A DNA stretch of 64,000 nucleotides. It comes from an uncultured Gammaproteobacteria bacterium. GTDB lineage: Bacteria > Pseudomonadota > Gammaproteobacteria > HK1. Numbering within the stretch: position 1 is the first letter of the stretch; each line of letters starts with the position of its first letter. This document shows positions 52,015 to 60,323 of the stretch, piece by piece. Position numbers and translations under genes: made by a program. The stretch lies in assembly GCA_958295465.1 (NCBI GenBank), contig OY282353.1, forward strand, positions 4,703,001-4,767,000. The letters are read 5' to 3'. Under the pieces are notes generated by a model. That model did not search any database and had not been told where the DNA came from. It worked only from the letters and a program-made list of their open reading frames with translations.

Positions 52015-53889
52015 TCACAGAACCTTCAGCCTGCACTGGAGCGCTAGGTTGGCGGCTAGCGTGTCGTCGAGCGCAGTATCACGGCAGACGAACAGGTCGT
52101 CGCGCGTCAGTCCGAGCGTCCTAACCGCATCCATGCCCAGCTTGTCGTCCAAACAGATGTGGAAGCTCTGCTCCCGTTGGGGGTCGGTCACACGCCAGAC
52201 GTTCTGCCCGTCCACTTCGTGTTTCTCGATTTCTGAGGTAAGTGCGTAGCCCTCGCGCAGAGCAACCTCCCAAACAACGTTCTCCGATTTCCAGCCGGGT
52301 GCGAGCGTGTCCGCGAACGCGTTAAGTTGTTCAACATATGCCTCTGCGTCCTTGGTTTCGATGCCTGTCCAGCGGCGGATATTCGATTCGGCAAGCCGGA
52401 ATACGCGTACGGCGAGATTGGCCGTGTCGCCGTTGCTGTCGGCAAGCATCGTGTTCTGTTCATAGGCGAGCCTCCTTGCCACCGTGCGAATCCGATGTAG
52501 ACCGAGCTGGCTTATCGTCGCGTAGCCGCGGCGGACCGCTTCGCCGTCGGTGTCGAGCACTTCGGGTAGCTGGACACAAACATAACGGCGGTGCCCGCCA
52601 TCCCGGCGATTCTGTTCCATGACGGCATGAGCCGTCGAACAGGAACCGGCGAAGAAATCCATGACGAGATCGTCTTCCGAGGATAGTTGCTCTACGAAGC
52701 GGCGAAGCAATTCCGCGGGTTTGGGAAAATCTAACGCCTGGAAGCCGAAAATTTCGCGCACTTCTTCCGTCCCGTGCGAGGTATGAACATCATCAATGAT
52801 TGTTGGGAACGCCATGAACTGGCTTTGGAGGTCCTTCTTGAATTTTTTCTCCCGTGGCCGACCGTTGGGATTTGCCGGGAACAGGACGCATCCACCGTCA
52901 ATCAACTTTTGCATACGTTTTTTCGAGTACCGCCAACCGCGGTTTGCGGGCGGCTCATGGGTGAACCCGGTTGTGGGGTCAGTGATTGGGAAGTGCAGGT
53001 TCGGTCGTTGCTCGGCCGTGGCGAGCCCCAACATGCTGCGGCTCATCCACGGGCCGCGTGGATCATTGTCTGGGTTCTGGAACTTCGTCTCGTCCCTCTC
53101 GCTGCCGCGAAACAATCCATCGGGGCTACGGCGGTAAGAGAGCAGATATTCATGATCGATGGATACCTGCGTAGTTGAGCGCGAATCCGGAAATTTTCGA
53201 CTTTTCCATACAAACTGGGCGATGAAGTTTTCCTCACCGAAGACCTCATTCATAAGGAATTTGAGCGCCGCAACTTCGTGGTCCGAAATGCTGACGCAGA
53301 TCACACCATCTTCGTTCAAGAGTTGCCGCGCCATAACGAGGCGCGGATACATCATCGACAGCCACGTCGAGTGATAACGCCCGCCCGTCTCCGGGGTAGA
53401 GGTTAGGTATTCGCCGTTGCAGTTTTTTTGTCCGGTGATGCGCAGATAGTGGTCGAGCGGATCGGCGAAGTTGTCAGGATAAACGAAATCATTGCCTGTA
53501 TTGTACGGCGGGTCGAGATAGATCATCTTCACACGACCGAAATACGCCCGGTAGATAACCTTAAACGTCTCAAGGTTTTCGCCTTCGATGAAGGTGTGCT
53601 GAGCTTCTGTGAAATTGACGCTTTCATCGATGTCGGGAACAAGTGTCGCGCTCGTGGGTGCCTGGAGCATGGCGACGGCATCCCTTCGTCCAGCCCATGT
53701 GAACGAAAACCGCTCCGGCCGGTCTTCGATCTCCTCGCCGAGTAGCTCGCGGAGCTTCGCGAAATCGAACCGGTCTTCGGTAAACGCCTGCGGTGTAAGA
53801 AGGCGAAGCTGGGCAACGAGCTCATCGCGAGGCGAAGACGAATCGCTCGCGACGCGCTCCCTCGGTTTCGATTTTTGTTGCCCTGCCAA
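52015..53889 (-). CDS. mod: Type III DNA N6-adenine methyltransferase Mod
   Basis: This 624-residue beta-class methyltransferase has the catalytic motif DPPYNTGND at about residues 126-134, before the SAM-binding MDFFAGSCSTAHAV near 455, which is the order expected for Mod. The variable centre is the target-recognition region. It methylates one strand of a short asymmetric site and forms the restriction complex with Res. A TTG start at 53889 is proposed, four bases after the upstream stop, because longer reading overlaps the RHH gene and is not family-like. Confidence 0.92.
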   Translation of the reverse strand: MAGQQKSKPRERVASDSSSPRDELVAQLRLLTPQAFTEDRFDFAKLRELLGEEIEDRPERFSFTWAGRRDAVAMLQAPTSATLVPDIDESVNFTEAQHTFIEGENLETFKVIYRAYFGRVKMIYLDPPYNTGNDFVYPDNFADPLDHYLRITGQKNCNGEYLTSTPETGGRYHSTWLSMMYPRLVMARQLLNEDGVICVSISDHEVAALKFLMNEVFGEENFIAQFVWKSRKFPDSRSTTQVSIDHEYLLSYRRSPDGLFRGSERDETKFQNPDNDPRGPWMSRSMLGLATAEQRPNLHFPITDPTTGFTHEPPANRGWRYSKKRMQKLIDGGCVLFPANPNGRPREKKFKKDLQSQFMAFPTIIDDVHTSHGTEEVREIFGFQALDFPKPAELLRRFVEQLSSEDDLVMDFFAGSCSTAHAVMEQNRRDGGHRRYVCVQLPEVLDTDGEAVRRGYATISQLGLHRIRTVARRLAYEQNTMLADSNGDTANLAVRVFRLAESNIRRWTGIETKDAEAYVEQLNAFADTLAPGWKSENVVWEVALREGYALTSEIEKHEVDGQNVWRVTDPQREQSFHICLDDKLGMDAVRTLGLTRDDLFVCRDTALDDTLAANLALQCRLKVL

Positions 53890-53893
53890 TGGA

Positions 53894-54088
53894 TTATCGA
53901 CTCTTGCCCAGTGCCTCTGCGGCGAATGAGGCGTCTTGCGCCTCCATCTGCCGCTTCGCAACATATTCGCGCATAAATTCGCGTATCACCTGCGCTGCGG
54001 GCTTGTCCTCGGCACGGCACGCTTCGAGGAACCCCTCACGGAGCGTACGCTCGACCCGAATGCGGAGCCCTGCATTCTTCGTTGCCAT
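53894..54088 (-). CDS. Ribbon-helix-helix small regulator
   Basis: This 64-residue protein contains LRIRVERTLREGFLEACRAE and AAQVIREFMREYV, an RHH (Arc/CopG-like) fold with strand then two helices; the helix-turn position carries Ala-Ala-Gln-Val-Ile. It starts at ATG 54088 and is the first gene of the mod-res operon. Two direct 9-bp repeats stand immediately upstream, the usual site layout for self-repressing RHH proteins, so it is a good candidate for the operon repressor, delaying Res or the kinases on entry into a new cell. An antitoxin role has no partner here. Confidence 0.7.
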   Translation of the reverse strand: MATKNAGLRIRVERTLREGFLEACRAEDKPAAQVIREFMREYVAKRQMEAQDASFAAEALGKSR

Positions 54089-54095
54089 GGCAGCA

Positions 54096-54127
54096 GTGTA
54101 GCCATTGGATGCACAAATGTGTAGCCA
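54096..54127 (-). promoter_or_regulatory. Direct-repeat operator/promoter of the island operon
   Basis: On the minus strand TGGCTACAC occurs twice (54119-54127 and 54096-54104), 23 bp apart, ending 7 bp before the RHH start codon. Each copy contains an extended -10-like TGGCTACA(C). The spacing of about two helical turns suits binding of adjacent RHH dimers on one face of DNA. Confidence 0.5.
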
Positions 54128-54299
54128 AATTTCCGATTGACATGAAGAAATTCTGGTGCCGGGGTCCCGTATCCCGCTTGCGAATGTCCGCACCGATGCT
54201 ATCTGCGAGTCGCGATACCGGCACCACGGCGGCTCCGACCCGATAGAGACCGGGCCGGAACGGCGAACCCGAAGTCCCCCAGACCCAGATAAGGGTCAA

Positions 54300-54554
54300 C
54301 TAATTGATCAGACACAAATATTTCAGCTTTCGGAGATTCCAGGTACTGAGAACATTTGAGGTGTGCGGTACGGCCTGAATCGGTGTCGGCTCGGTGAGGA
54401 AAGACAGCGCCGGCACCGTAGGTTCGGCGGGGACCCGACAGGTGTTGCGGCAGCGAGTCGCGAGTTCGCCGAACAGGGTATCGAGGCTGTGAATGGGACG
54501 TACCCGGATGTCGAGCCCCTTGAGGGTGCGGAACCAACGTTCGATGTCAGCCAA
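54300..54554 (-). mobile_element. Remnant of an IS1634-family transposase
   Basis: The minus strand encodes ADIERWFRTLKGLDIRVRPIH, then directly SLDTLFGELATRCRNTCRVP and LTEPTPIQAV. Both parts resemble the C-terminal third of IS1634-type DDE transposases, where VERAFRSLK..D..VRPIHH and ELA...RNTCR..TPTQ segments are about 80 residues apart. The piece between, including RVRAHIFLCMLAYY, is deleted. No terminal inverted repeats were found. Confidence 0.65.
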
Positions 54555-54701
54555 TCCCTACGGATCGGCAAGCTCGCCGGCAACGGGCCGAGGCTCTGGC
54601 TGAAGATGCAACAGAACCACGATCTCTGGCACGCCGAGCAACGGCTGAAGGTCGAGTTGGCGAAAATCCATACAGCAAGGGCAGGGACAGGGCTTGGCTG
54701 A
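54545..54701 (+). pseudogene. 3' remnant of a HigA-type antitoxin gene
   Basis: The plus strand encodes SQSLRIGKLAGNGPRLWLKM and QQNHDLWHAEQRLKVELAKI before a stop. This is the C-terminal half of XRE-family HigA antitoxins (pattern LR..K..GN.P.LWL.MQ..YDLW.AE). The DNA-binding helix-turn-helix and the HigB toxin are absent. It abuts the IS1634 remnant, so an insertion-deletion event probably removed the rest. Confidence 0.65.
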
Positions 54702-54769
54702 CCGTCACAAGTCCCTGGGCATCACGGTCACGATACGCCGCGGGCGGCGTTGCCCGCGGCATCCGTGCA

Positions 54770-56122
54770 TCAGCCCGCGCCGAAGACCTCGTGCACCGAG
54801 TCGCGCACGATGGCGACGATGTCGTCGAGGATCTCGTTCGGCGCCATGATCGGGGGCGCGAGGCAGATGACGTCCTCGCCCTTGAGCCGCGTGAAGAGCT
54901 TTCGGGAGATCATCGCCTTCATGAGCCTCGGACCGATACCGTCCTCGGGGGTGAACCGGGCCTTGGTGGCGCGGTCCTTCACCACCTCGACGCCGCACAT
55001 GAGGCCCAGGCCGCGAATGTCGCCGACGTTGGGATGGTCCGCGAGCGCGTCCTTGAGACCTACCAGCAACCGCTTGCCCTTCTCACGGGCCTGGACGGGG
55101 AAATCCTCGCCTTCGATGATGTCGAGGGCCGCGAGCGCGACCGCGCAGCCGACGGGGTGGGCGCTGTAGGTGTAGGCGTGCATCCAGGGTTTTCCGCTGT
55201 CTTCCATGGCGTTCGCGATCTCGTCGCTCACCCCGATGCCACCGAGCGGGAAGTAGCCCGACGTGATCGCCTTCGCATACTGCATGAGGTCGGGCTGCAC
55301 GCCCCAATGCTCCAGCCCGAACATGCGGCCGGTGCGGCCGAAGCCGGTGATGACCTCGTCGGAGCAGAGCAGCACGTCGTACTGGTCGCAGATCTCGCGA
55401 ATGCGTGGAAAGTAGTCGTCCTGGGGCGGAATGACCCCGCCCGCGCCGTGCACCGGCTCCGCGATGAACATCGCCACGGTGTCGGATCCCTCTTCGAGGA
55501 TCTTCTTCTCCAGCTCGTTCGCGGCGGCGATCCCCTGGCTCACCCCCTCCGGCGCCTCGTAGCGGTAGGGGTAGGGCGAGGGAATGTGGGAGAAGCCCGG
55601 CACGCGCGGCTCGAACATCGGCCAGTAGGTGGAGATGCCCGTGGCGCACATCGCGGCCAGGGTCACGCCGTGGTAGCCGAGTTCGCGCGAGATCACCTTG
55701 AACTTGCCCGGCTTGCCCCTGAGCTTCCAGTAGTAGCGGGCCATCTTGATGTTCGAGTCGGTGGCCTCCCCGCCGCCGGAGGTGAAGTAGAAGTGGTTGA
55801 TGTCCGGATAGGCCATCCGTGCGAGGCGCTCCGCGAGCTCGATCGCCTTGGGGTTCGAACTGCCGGCATAGCCCGACGCGTAGCCGAGCTCGCTCATCTG
55901 CGCGGACGCGGCATCCGCCAGCTCCCGGCGCCCGTTCCCGCAGGTGTTGTTCCACAGCCCCGCGAGCCCGTCGATGAACGCATCGCCGTTGGCGTCGTAG
56001 AGCATCGCGCCCTCGCCGCGGGTCCAGACCCGGCCGTTCGCGTGCATGGGGCTGCTGTGCAGCGGATGGATCAGATGGCTTCGATCCCGCTCGATGAGGG
56101 CGGCGTTCACGTCGTTGGTCAT
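54770..56122 (-). CDS. Class III PLP-dependent aminotransferase (omega-amine/putrescine type)
   Basis: This 450-residue enzyme begins DRSHLIHPLHSSPMHANGR. It contains FTSGGGEATDSNIKMARYYW, VAMFIAEPVHGAGGVIPP, LLCSDEVITGFGRTGRMFG (PLP aspartate) and the lysine in YAKAITSGYFPLGG. The family transfers amino groups from putrescine, cadaverine, beta-alanine or taurine to pyruvate or 2-oxoglutarate. The polyamine transporter elsewhere in the window makes putrescine reasonable but unproven. ATG 56122 follows AGAGGA; longer reading is discarded. Confidence 0.87.
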   Translation of the reverse strand: MTNDVNAALIERDRSHLIHPLHSSPMHANGRVWTRGEGAMLYDANGDAFIDGLAGLWNNTCGNGRRELADAASAQMSELGYASGYAGSSNPKAIELAERLARMAYPDINHFYFTSGGGEATDSNIKMARYYWKLRGKPGKFKVISRELGYHGVTLAAMCATGISTYWPMFEPRVPGFSHIPSPYPYRYEAPEGVSQGIAAANELEKKILEEGSDTVAMFIAEPVHGAGGVIPPQDDYFPRIREICDQYDVLLCSDEVITGFGRTGRMFGLEHWGVQPDLMQYAKAITSGYFPLGGIGVSDEIANAMEDSGKPWMHAYTYSAHPVGCAVALAALDIIEGEDFPVQAREKGKRLLVGLKDALADHPNVGDIRGLGLMCGVEVVKDRATKARFTPEDGIGPRLMKAMISRKLFTRLKGEDVICLAPPIMAPNEILDDIVAIVRDSVHEVFGAG

Positions 56123-56234
56123 GCGCGTGTCCTCTTTGCGTTCGGCAGCCCGCGGCGGCACGAGCGGCGCGCTTCCCCGAAGGTACGGCATCGTCTCCCC
56201 GGCGGGAGCGGCACGGTAACGGGATTTGCCGCCG

Positions 56235-57179
56235 CTACGCAACGGGGCCGGGGCCGGATCGACGTGGGGGAGGAGAAGGCTGTCCGAGGTCGCCGCAATC
56301 CGCCACGGTGCGTGCGGGGGGACGTCCGGCGCCGGTGTCGCCGAGCCCCGCTGCGAAGCGCACGAGATAGTCCATGGCCCGGATCGCGCGCGACCCGTAC
56401 CACGACGCCGTCTCTCCGTCGAAGAGCCGGATGGCGGGGGGTCGCGCACCGGCGCGGGCGCGGATTTCCGAGATGTGGCGCTCCTTGAACGGAAACGGCT
56501 CGCTCGACAGCAGCACCAGGTCCACGCGGCCGAGAAGCTCCGCGGTGAGTGCGAGCTCCGGGTAGCGCAGCCCGCGGTCGTTGCGGTCGCCGCCGTCGGT
56601 GGTGACGAGGTTGACGAGGGCGAGGGTGCGCGAGACGTAGGTGTCGGGCGAAACGGTCATCCACGGGTCGCGCCAGATCAGGTAGAGGACCCGCCGTTGC
56701 GGGAAATGGCGCGCGGCGGATTCCAGCGCGGAGACCGCGCGCTCGAAGGCGCGACACAGGCGCTCCGTGGCCTCGCGGCTCGCGAAGATGCCGCCCACGA
56801 GCCGGTACAGGGCCGGGTTGTCCCGCGGGCCGAGCGGATGGGTGACGATCACGTCGGGCACGAACGCGGCCAGCGCATCGGCATCCTCCCGGCGGTTCTC
56901 GTCCACGTTCAGGATGACGTGGGTCGGCTCCAGCGCGCGGATGCGGTCGAGGCGCGGGGTCTTGGTGCCCCCCACCCGCGGGACGTTCGCGACGCCGTCG
57001 TGCGGATGGATGCAGAACGGGGTGCGCCCGACCACCCGGTTCCCGGCCCCGAGGTCGAAGAGAAGCTCGGTGATGCTCGGAACCAGGGAGACGATCCGCG
57101 CCTCGCCGGAGGCGGGCGCGTGCGTGGTCCCGGCCGCGTCGCACAGCGCCGGGTCCGGCGTCAGTCGCTGCCGGCCCAC
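56235..57179 (-). CDS. BtuF-like cobalamin/helical-backbone metal-binding protein
   Basis: The core starts ARIVSLVPSITELLFDLGAG and VVGRTPFCIHPHDGVANVPRVGGTKTPRLDRIRALEPTHVIL, the type III periplasmic binding protein pattern seen in BtuF and in cytoplasmic relatives. VLYLIWRDPWMTVSPDTYVSRTL and LLSSEPFPFKERHI follow. No signal peptide is seen with the GTG start at 57179, so a cytoplasmic relative of unknown ligand is likelier than a true BtuF. No btuCD genes adjoin. Confidence 0.75.
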   Translation of the reverse strand: MGRQRLTPDPALCDAAGTTHAPASGEARIVSLVPSITELLFDLGAGNRVVGRTPFCIHPHDGVANVPRVGGTKTPRLDRIRALEPTHVILNVDENRREDADALAAFVPDVIVTHPLGPRDNPALYRLVGGIFASREATERLCRAFERAVSALESAARHFPQRRVLYLIWRDPWMTVSPDTYVSRTLALVNLVTTDGGDRNDRGLRYPELALTAELLGRVDLVLLSSEPFPFKERHISEIRARAGARPPAIRLFDGETASWYGSRAIRAMDYLVRFAAGLGDTGAGRPPARTVADCGDLGQPSPPPRRSGPGPVA

Positions 57180-57268
57180 GTCTTCCGCGGGAGTTTCACG
57201 GACGTGTTCGAGTCGCGCAACGCCGGATCCGGTGTCGGTCGGTGCCGGGCATCGGTTGCCATCGAGCG

Positions 57269-57832
57269 TCAGTCGCCGCCGGTGTAGAACTCCGGCCACT
57301 GCTCCTTCACCGCCGGGCTGTCGCTCGCCAGCGCGTGGCAGATGCCGAGAAACCGCGGGCGCTCCGGCTCCTCCGTGCGCGCGTGCTCCTCCGGCTCCCG
57401 GTGGCGGCGCCGTGCGGTCATGGTCTGAAACGCGGTGGTCGCGATCGGATCGACGAGCTCGACGAGATGGGTGCATCCCTGCACGCCGCCGACCCGCGCG
57501 CGCACCGCGCGCCGAAAGCCGGGCCCGATGGTCAGGCCTTCGAGCCGCTTGAAATTGCCGGTGATCGCCGGACACATGCCGAACGGCCCATGGTCCGTCA
57601 CCGCCTCCACCTCGTGGATCAGCATCGCATCGTCGATGGTGAGGCGCAGCCACATCTCGTGCACCGGCTCGCCCGTCCGGACCTCGCCCCGGTGGCGGTT
57701 GGGAAAGGAATAGGTCTTGGTATCGACCATGCGGCCTTCGACGTCCCATAGCCCGTCGTCCCGGAGATAGCCGCGGCATTCGACGTTGCGGGTATGAAGA
57801 TGCTTTCTGGGGGCAGGCTCGGACAAGGGCAT
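57269..57832 (-). CDS. DUF2889 family protein
   Basis: This 187-residue protein reads HTRNVECRGYLRDDGLWDVEGRMVDTKTY, EPVHEMWLRLTIDDAMLIHEVEA, and GCTHLVELVDPIATTAFQTM. These are the landmarks of DUF2889, a family common in Pseudomonadota without an assigned reaction. It ends 89 bp before the BtuF-like start on the same strand, so the two may share a transcript. ATG 57832 gives the normal length. Confidence 0.85.
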   Translation of the reverse strand: MPLSEPAPRKHLHTRNVECRGYLRDDGLWDVEGRMVDTKTYSFPNRHRGEVRTGEPVHEMWLRLTIDDAMLIHEVEAVTDHGPFGMCPAITGNFKRLEGLTIGPGFRRAVRARVGGVQGCTHLVELVDPIATTAFQTMTARRRHREPEEHARTEEPERPRFLGICHALASDSPAVKEQWPEFYTGGD

Positions 57833-58234
57833 CGGTTGCGCGCTCGACGGTGGGGCAAGGCGCGTGAAGGTACGGGCGGGGCGCGGCGGCGGTCAAGGCC
57901 CGGTCCCGGCGGCCGGTAATTCCCGTCAAGCCTCGAAACGTTCATCGAATCGCCACGACCGGACGCCCGGGCGGCAGGGAAAGCCGCGAAGTCCCGATGA
58001 CGCGGCCATGTCCGGGACGTTACCGGGAACTGCCGCCCGGCAGCCCGGGGCCATTGCTTCAATCTCGCCGAATTCCCTGCTTCAGCCCGTCGGCTCGGGA
58101 ATCGTCCTCCGCGCTTTCTGCCTGGAACCGAGGTGTGGAACGATCCGGCCGGCGGCCCGGCGAGGCGGTGGTCCCCTGCGTCGCAATGCAACCCTCCCCC
58201 TTGGGCGTCACGACTTCGGACCCATGACCCCGCA

Positions 58235-58276
58235 TTGCCGGCGAGAAGTGTGGCCACTATATTGTGCGGTGCACAA
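58235..58276 (+). promoter_or_regulatory. Sigma-70-like phaC promoter with overlapping palindrome
   Basis: TTGCCG (58235-58240) and TATATT (58258-58263) are separated by exactly 17 bp, a good sigma-70 promoter. A perfect inverted repeat TTGTGC-GGT-GCACAA (58262-58276) overlaps the end of the -10 and the start region. A repressor bound there would block transcription. Paracoccus PhaR binds sites of a CTGC-N(3-4)-GCAG kind, so a PhaR-like regulator is possible. The rest of the 497-bp gap 57833-58329 holds no visible gene. Confidence 0.6.
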
Positions 58277-58329
58277 ATCAATCGGATCCCGAACGCGAGG
58301 TCGTCGCCGGACGCCTTCGAGGAGCAGGC

Positions 58330-60126
58330 ATGAACCACGATTCCGCTGGAATGAACCCTTCGCTCGACGAGCCGCGGGCTCCGTCGCCGAGACCCGCCGG
58401 AGCCGGCGCCGGCATCGGATCCCGGCCGGCGCCGGGCTCCGGTGCATCCGGCGCGGGCGTGTCGTTCGATCCGCTGCGCCTGGACGACGCCATGCGGCGG
58501 CTCGGATCCCGGCTCGCGGCCGATCCGTCGCCTCTCGCCGAAGCCTGGATCGACCTCGCTCGATCATGGGGGGAGCTCTGGACCTATGGCGTCGCCCGCA
58601 TGGCCGGCGCCGAAGCGGAGCCGGTGGTGCGTCCGGACGACGACGACCGCCGGTTCCGGGACCCCGCCTGGGACGACGTCCCGTGGTTCGACCTCCTGAA
58701 GCAGGCATATCTCGTCAACGCCCGCGCCTGTACTTCGCTGCCGGCCAGCGTCGCGGGTCTCGACGAATCCAGCCGGGACCGGCTCGAATTCGCCGCCCGG
58801 CAGATGGCCGATGCGCTCGCTCCCACGAACTTCTTCCCCACCAATCCGGAAGCGCTTCGCGCCGCGGTCGAGTCCGGCGGGACCAGCGTCCTCGACGGTA
58901 TGCGGCAGCTCGTCCGGGACTTCGACCCGAGGACCGGGAGGCTCGACGTGCGGATGTGCGCACCGGATGCCTTCGTGGTAGGCGAGACCATCGCGGCCAC
59001 GCCGGGCAAGGTGGTCTTCCGGAACGATCTCATCCAGCTCATCCAGTACGCGCCGGCCACCCCGGCGGTCCGCCGCCGGCCGATGCTCCTCATCCCCCCG
59101 TGGATGAACAAGTTCTACGTGATGGACCTGCGCCCCGGAAACTCCATGGTCGAGTGGCTCGTGGGCCGGGGCCATACCGTGTTCATCATCTCGTGGGTGA
59201 ATCCCGATTCGTCGTTCGCCGGCAAGGGTTTCGACGACTACATGCTCGAAGGGCCGTTCGCGGCGCTGGAGGCGATCGAGCGCGCCACCGGCGAGCGGGA
59301 GGTGAACGCGGTCGGCTACTGCCTCGGCGGGATTCTTCTGAGCGCGCTCTCGGCCTGGCTTCACGCCAGGGGCGACCCACGGCTCGCGAGCACCACGTAC
59401 CTCGCGACGATGGTCGATTTCTCCGACGTGGGCGCGGTCGGGGTGTTCATCGACGAGGAAGGGCTCCCCGCCCTCGAATCCGCCATCTCGGCGCAAGGGT
59501 ATCTCTCCGGACGGCAGGTCGCGGACACCTGGCGCGCGGTGCGGGCCAACGATCTCATCTGGTCGTTCCACGTCAACGGCCATCTGCTCGGCAAGGAGCC
59601 GCCCGCGCTCGACCTCCTGTTCTGGAACTGCGACCCGACGAACATGCCCGCGGCGATGCACACCTTCTTCATGCGCAACATGTACGTCGGGAACCGGCTG
59701 CGCGAGCCCGGCGGGCTCACCCTCGCGGGCGAGGCCATCGACGTCACCCGCATCACCACCCCGTCCTACGTGTTGTCGGCGGTCGAGGACCACATCGCAC
59801 CGTGGAAGACGACCTACGAGACCACGCAGCTCTTCGCCGGTCCGGTGGAGTTCGTGCTCGGAGCGTCGGGACACATCGCCGGCGTCGTCAATCCTCCCGC
59901 GAAGCACAAGTACAAGCACTGGACGGGCCGGGAGACTCCGGCCTCGCCCGATGCGTGGCTCGCTGCCGCGCAAGAGCATCCGGGCTCCTGGTGGCCGCAC
60001 TGGGACCGATGGCTCGAACCGTTCGGCGGCGGCGAGGCACCGGCCCGGATCCCCGGCGAAGGCGGACTCCCCGCGATCGAGGACGCCCCCGGCAGCTACG
60101 TCATGCGGCCGATGCCGCAGGATTGA
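58330..60126 (+). CDS. phaC: Class I poly(3-hydroxyalkanoate) synthase
   Basis: This 598-residue polymerase has the lipase-box variant GYCLGG with the catalytic Cys at 331, Asp at 487 (VEDHIAPW) and His at 515 (GASGHIAGVVNPP), plus LLIPPWMNKFYVMDLRPGNS and FIISWVNPD. It joins hydroxyacyl-CoA units into storage polyester on granule surfaces. The N-terminal 60 residues are Pro/Gly/Ala-rich. ATG 58330 follows GGAG. A second phaC lies 1.4 kb downstream beyond a fic gene. Confidence 0.93.
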   Translation: MNHDSAGMNPSLDEPRAPSPRPAGAGAGIGSRPAPGSGASGAGVSFDPLRLDDAMRRLGSRLAADPSPLAEAWIDLARSWGELWTYGVARMAGAEAEPVVRPDDDDRRFRDPAWDDVPWFDLLKQAYLVNARACTSLPASVAGLDESSRDRLEFAARQMADALAPTNFFPTNPEALRAAVESGGTSVLDGMRQLVRDFDPRTGRLDVRMCAPDAFVVGETIAATPGKVVFRNDLIQLIQYAPATPAVRRRPMLLIPPWMNKFYVMDLRPGNSMVEWLVGRGHTVFIISWVNPDSSFAGKGFDDYMLEGPFAALEAIERATGEREVNAVGYCLGGILLSALSAWLHARGDPRLASTTYLATMVDFSDVGAVGVFIDEEGLPALESAISAQGYLSGRQVADTWRAVRANDLIWSFHVNGHLLGKEPPALDLLFWNCDPTNMPAAMHTFFMRNMYVGNRLREPGGLTLAGEAIDVTRITTPSYVLSAVEDHIAPWKTTYETTQLFAGPVEFVLGASGHIAGVVNPPAKHKYKHWTGRETPASPDAWLAAAQEHPGSWWPHWDRWLEPFGGGEAPARIPGEGGLPAIEDAPGSYVMRPMPQD

Positions 60127-60323
60127 CGCTCCGGCCCCGGCCGGCGGCGACCCGCCGCAGCGCGCAGCCGTTCCCGGACCTTCTCGCGCAACAAGCCGCT
60201 CCGGGAGGGGCGGCCGGGCCGTGGTTTCCCGTCATCACCGAATCGATCCGGGTCCGAGGGCGCAGCCCGGCTCGCCCGCACCCCCGGCGCTATACTGGCC
60301 TGGAGATTCGGTGGGGACGGCCG

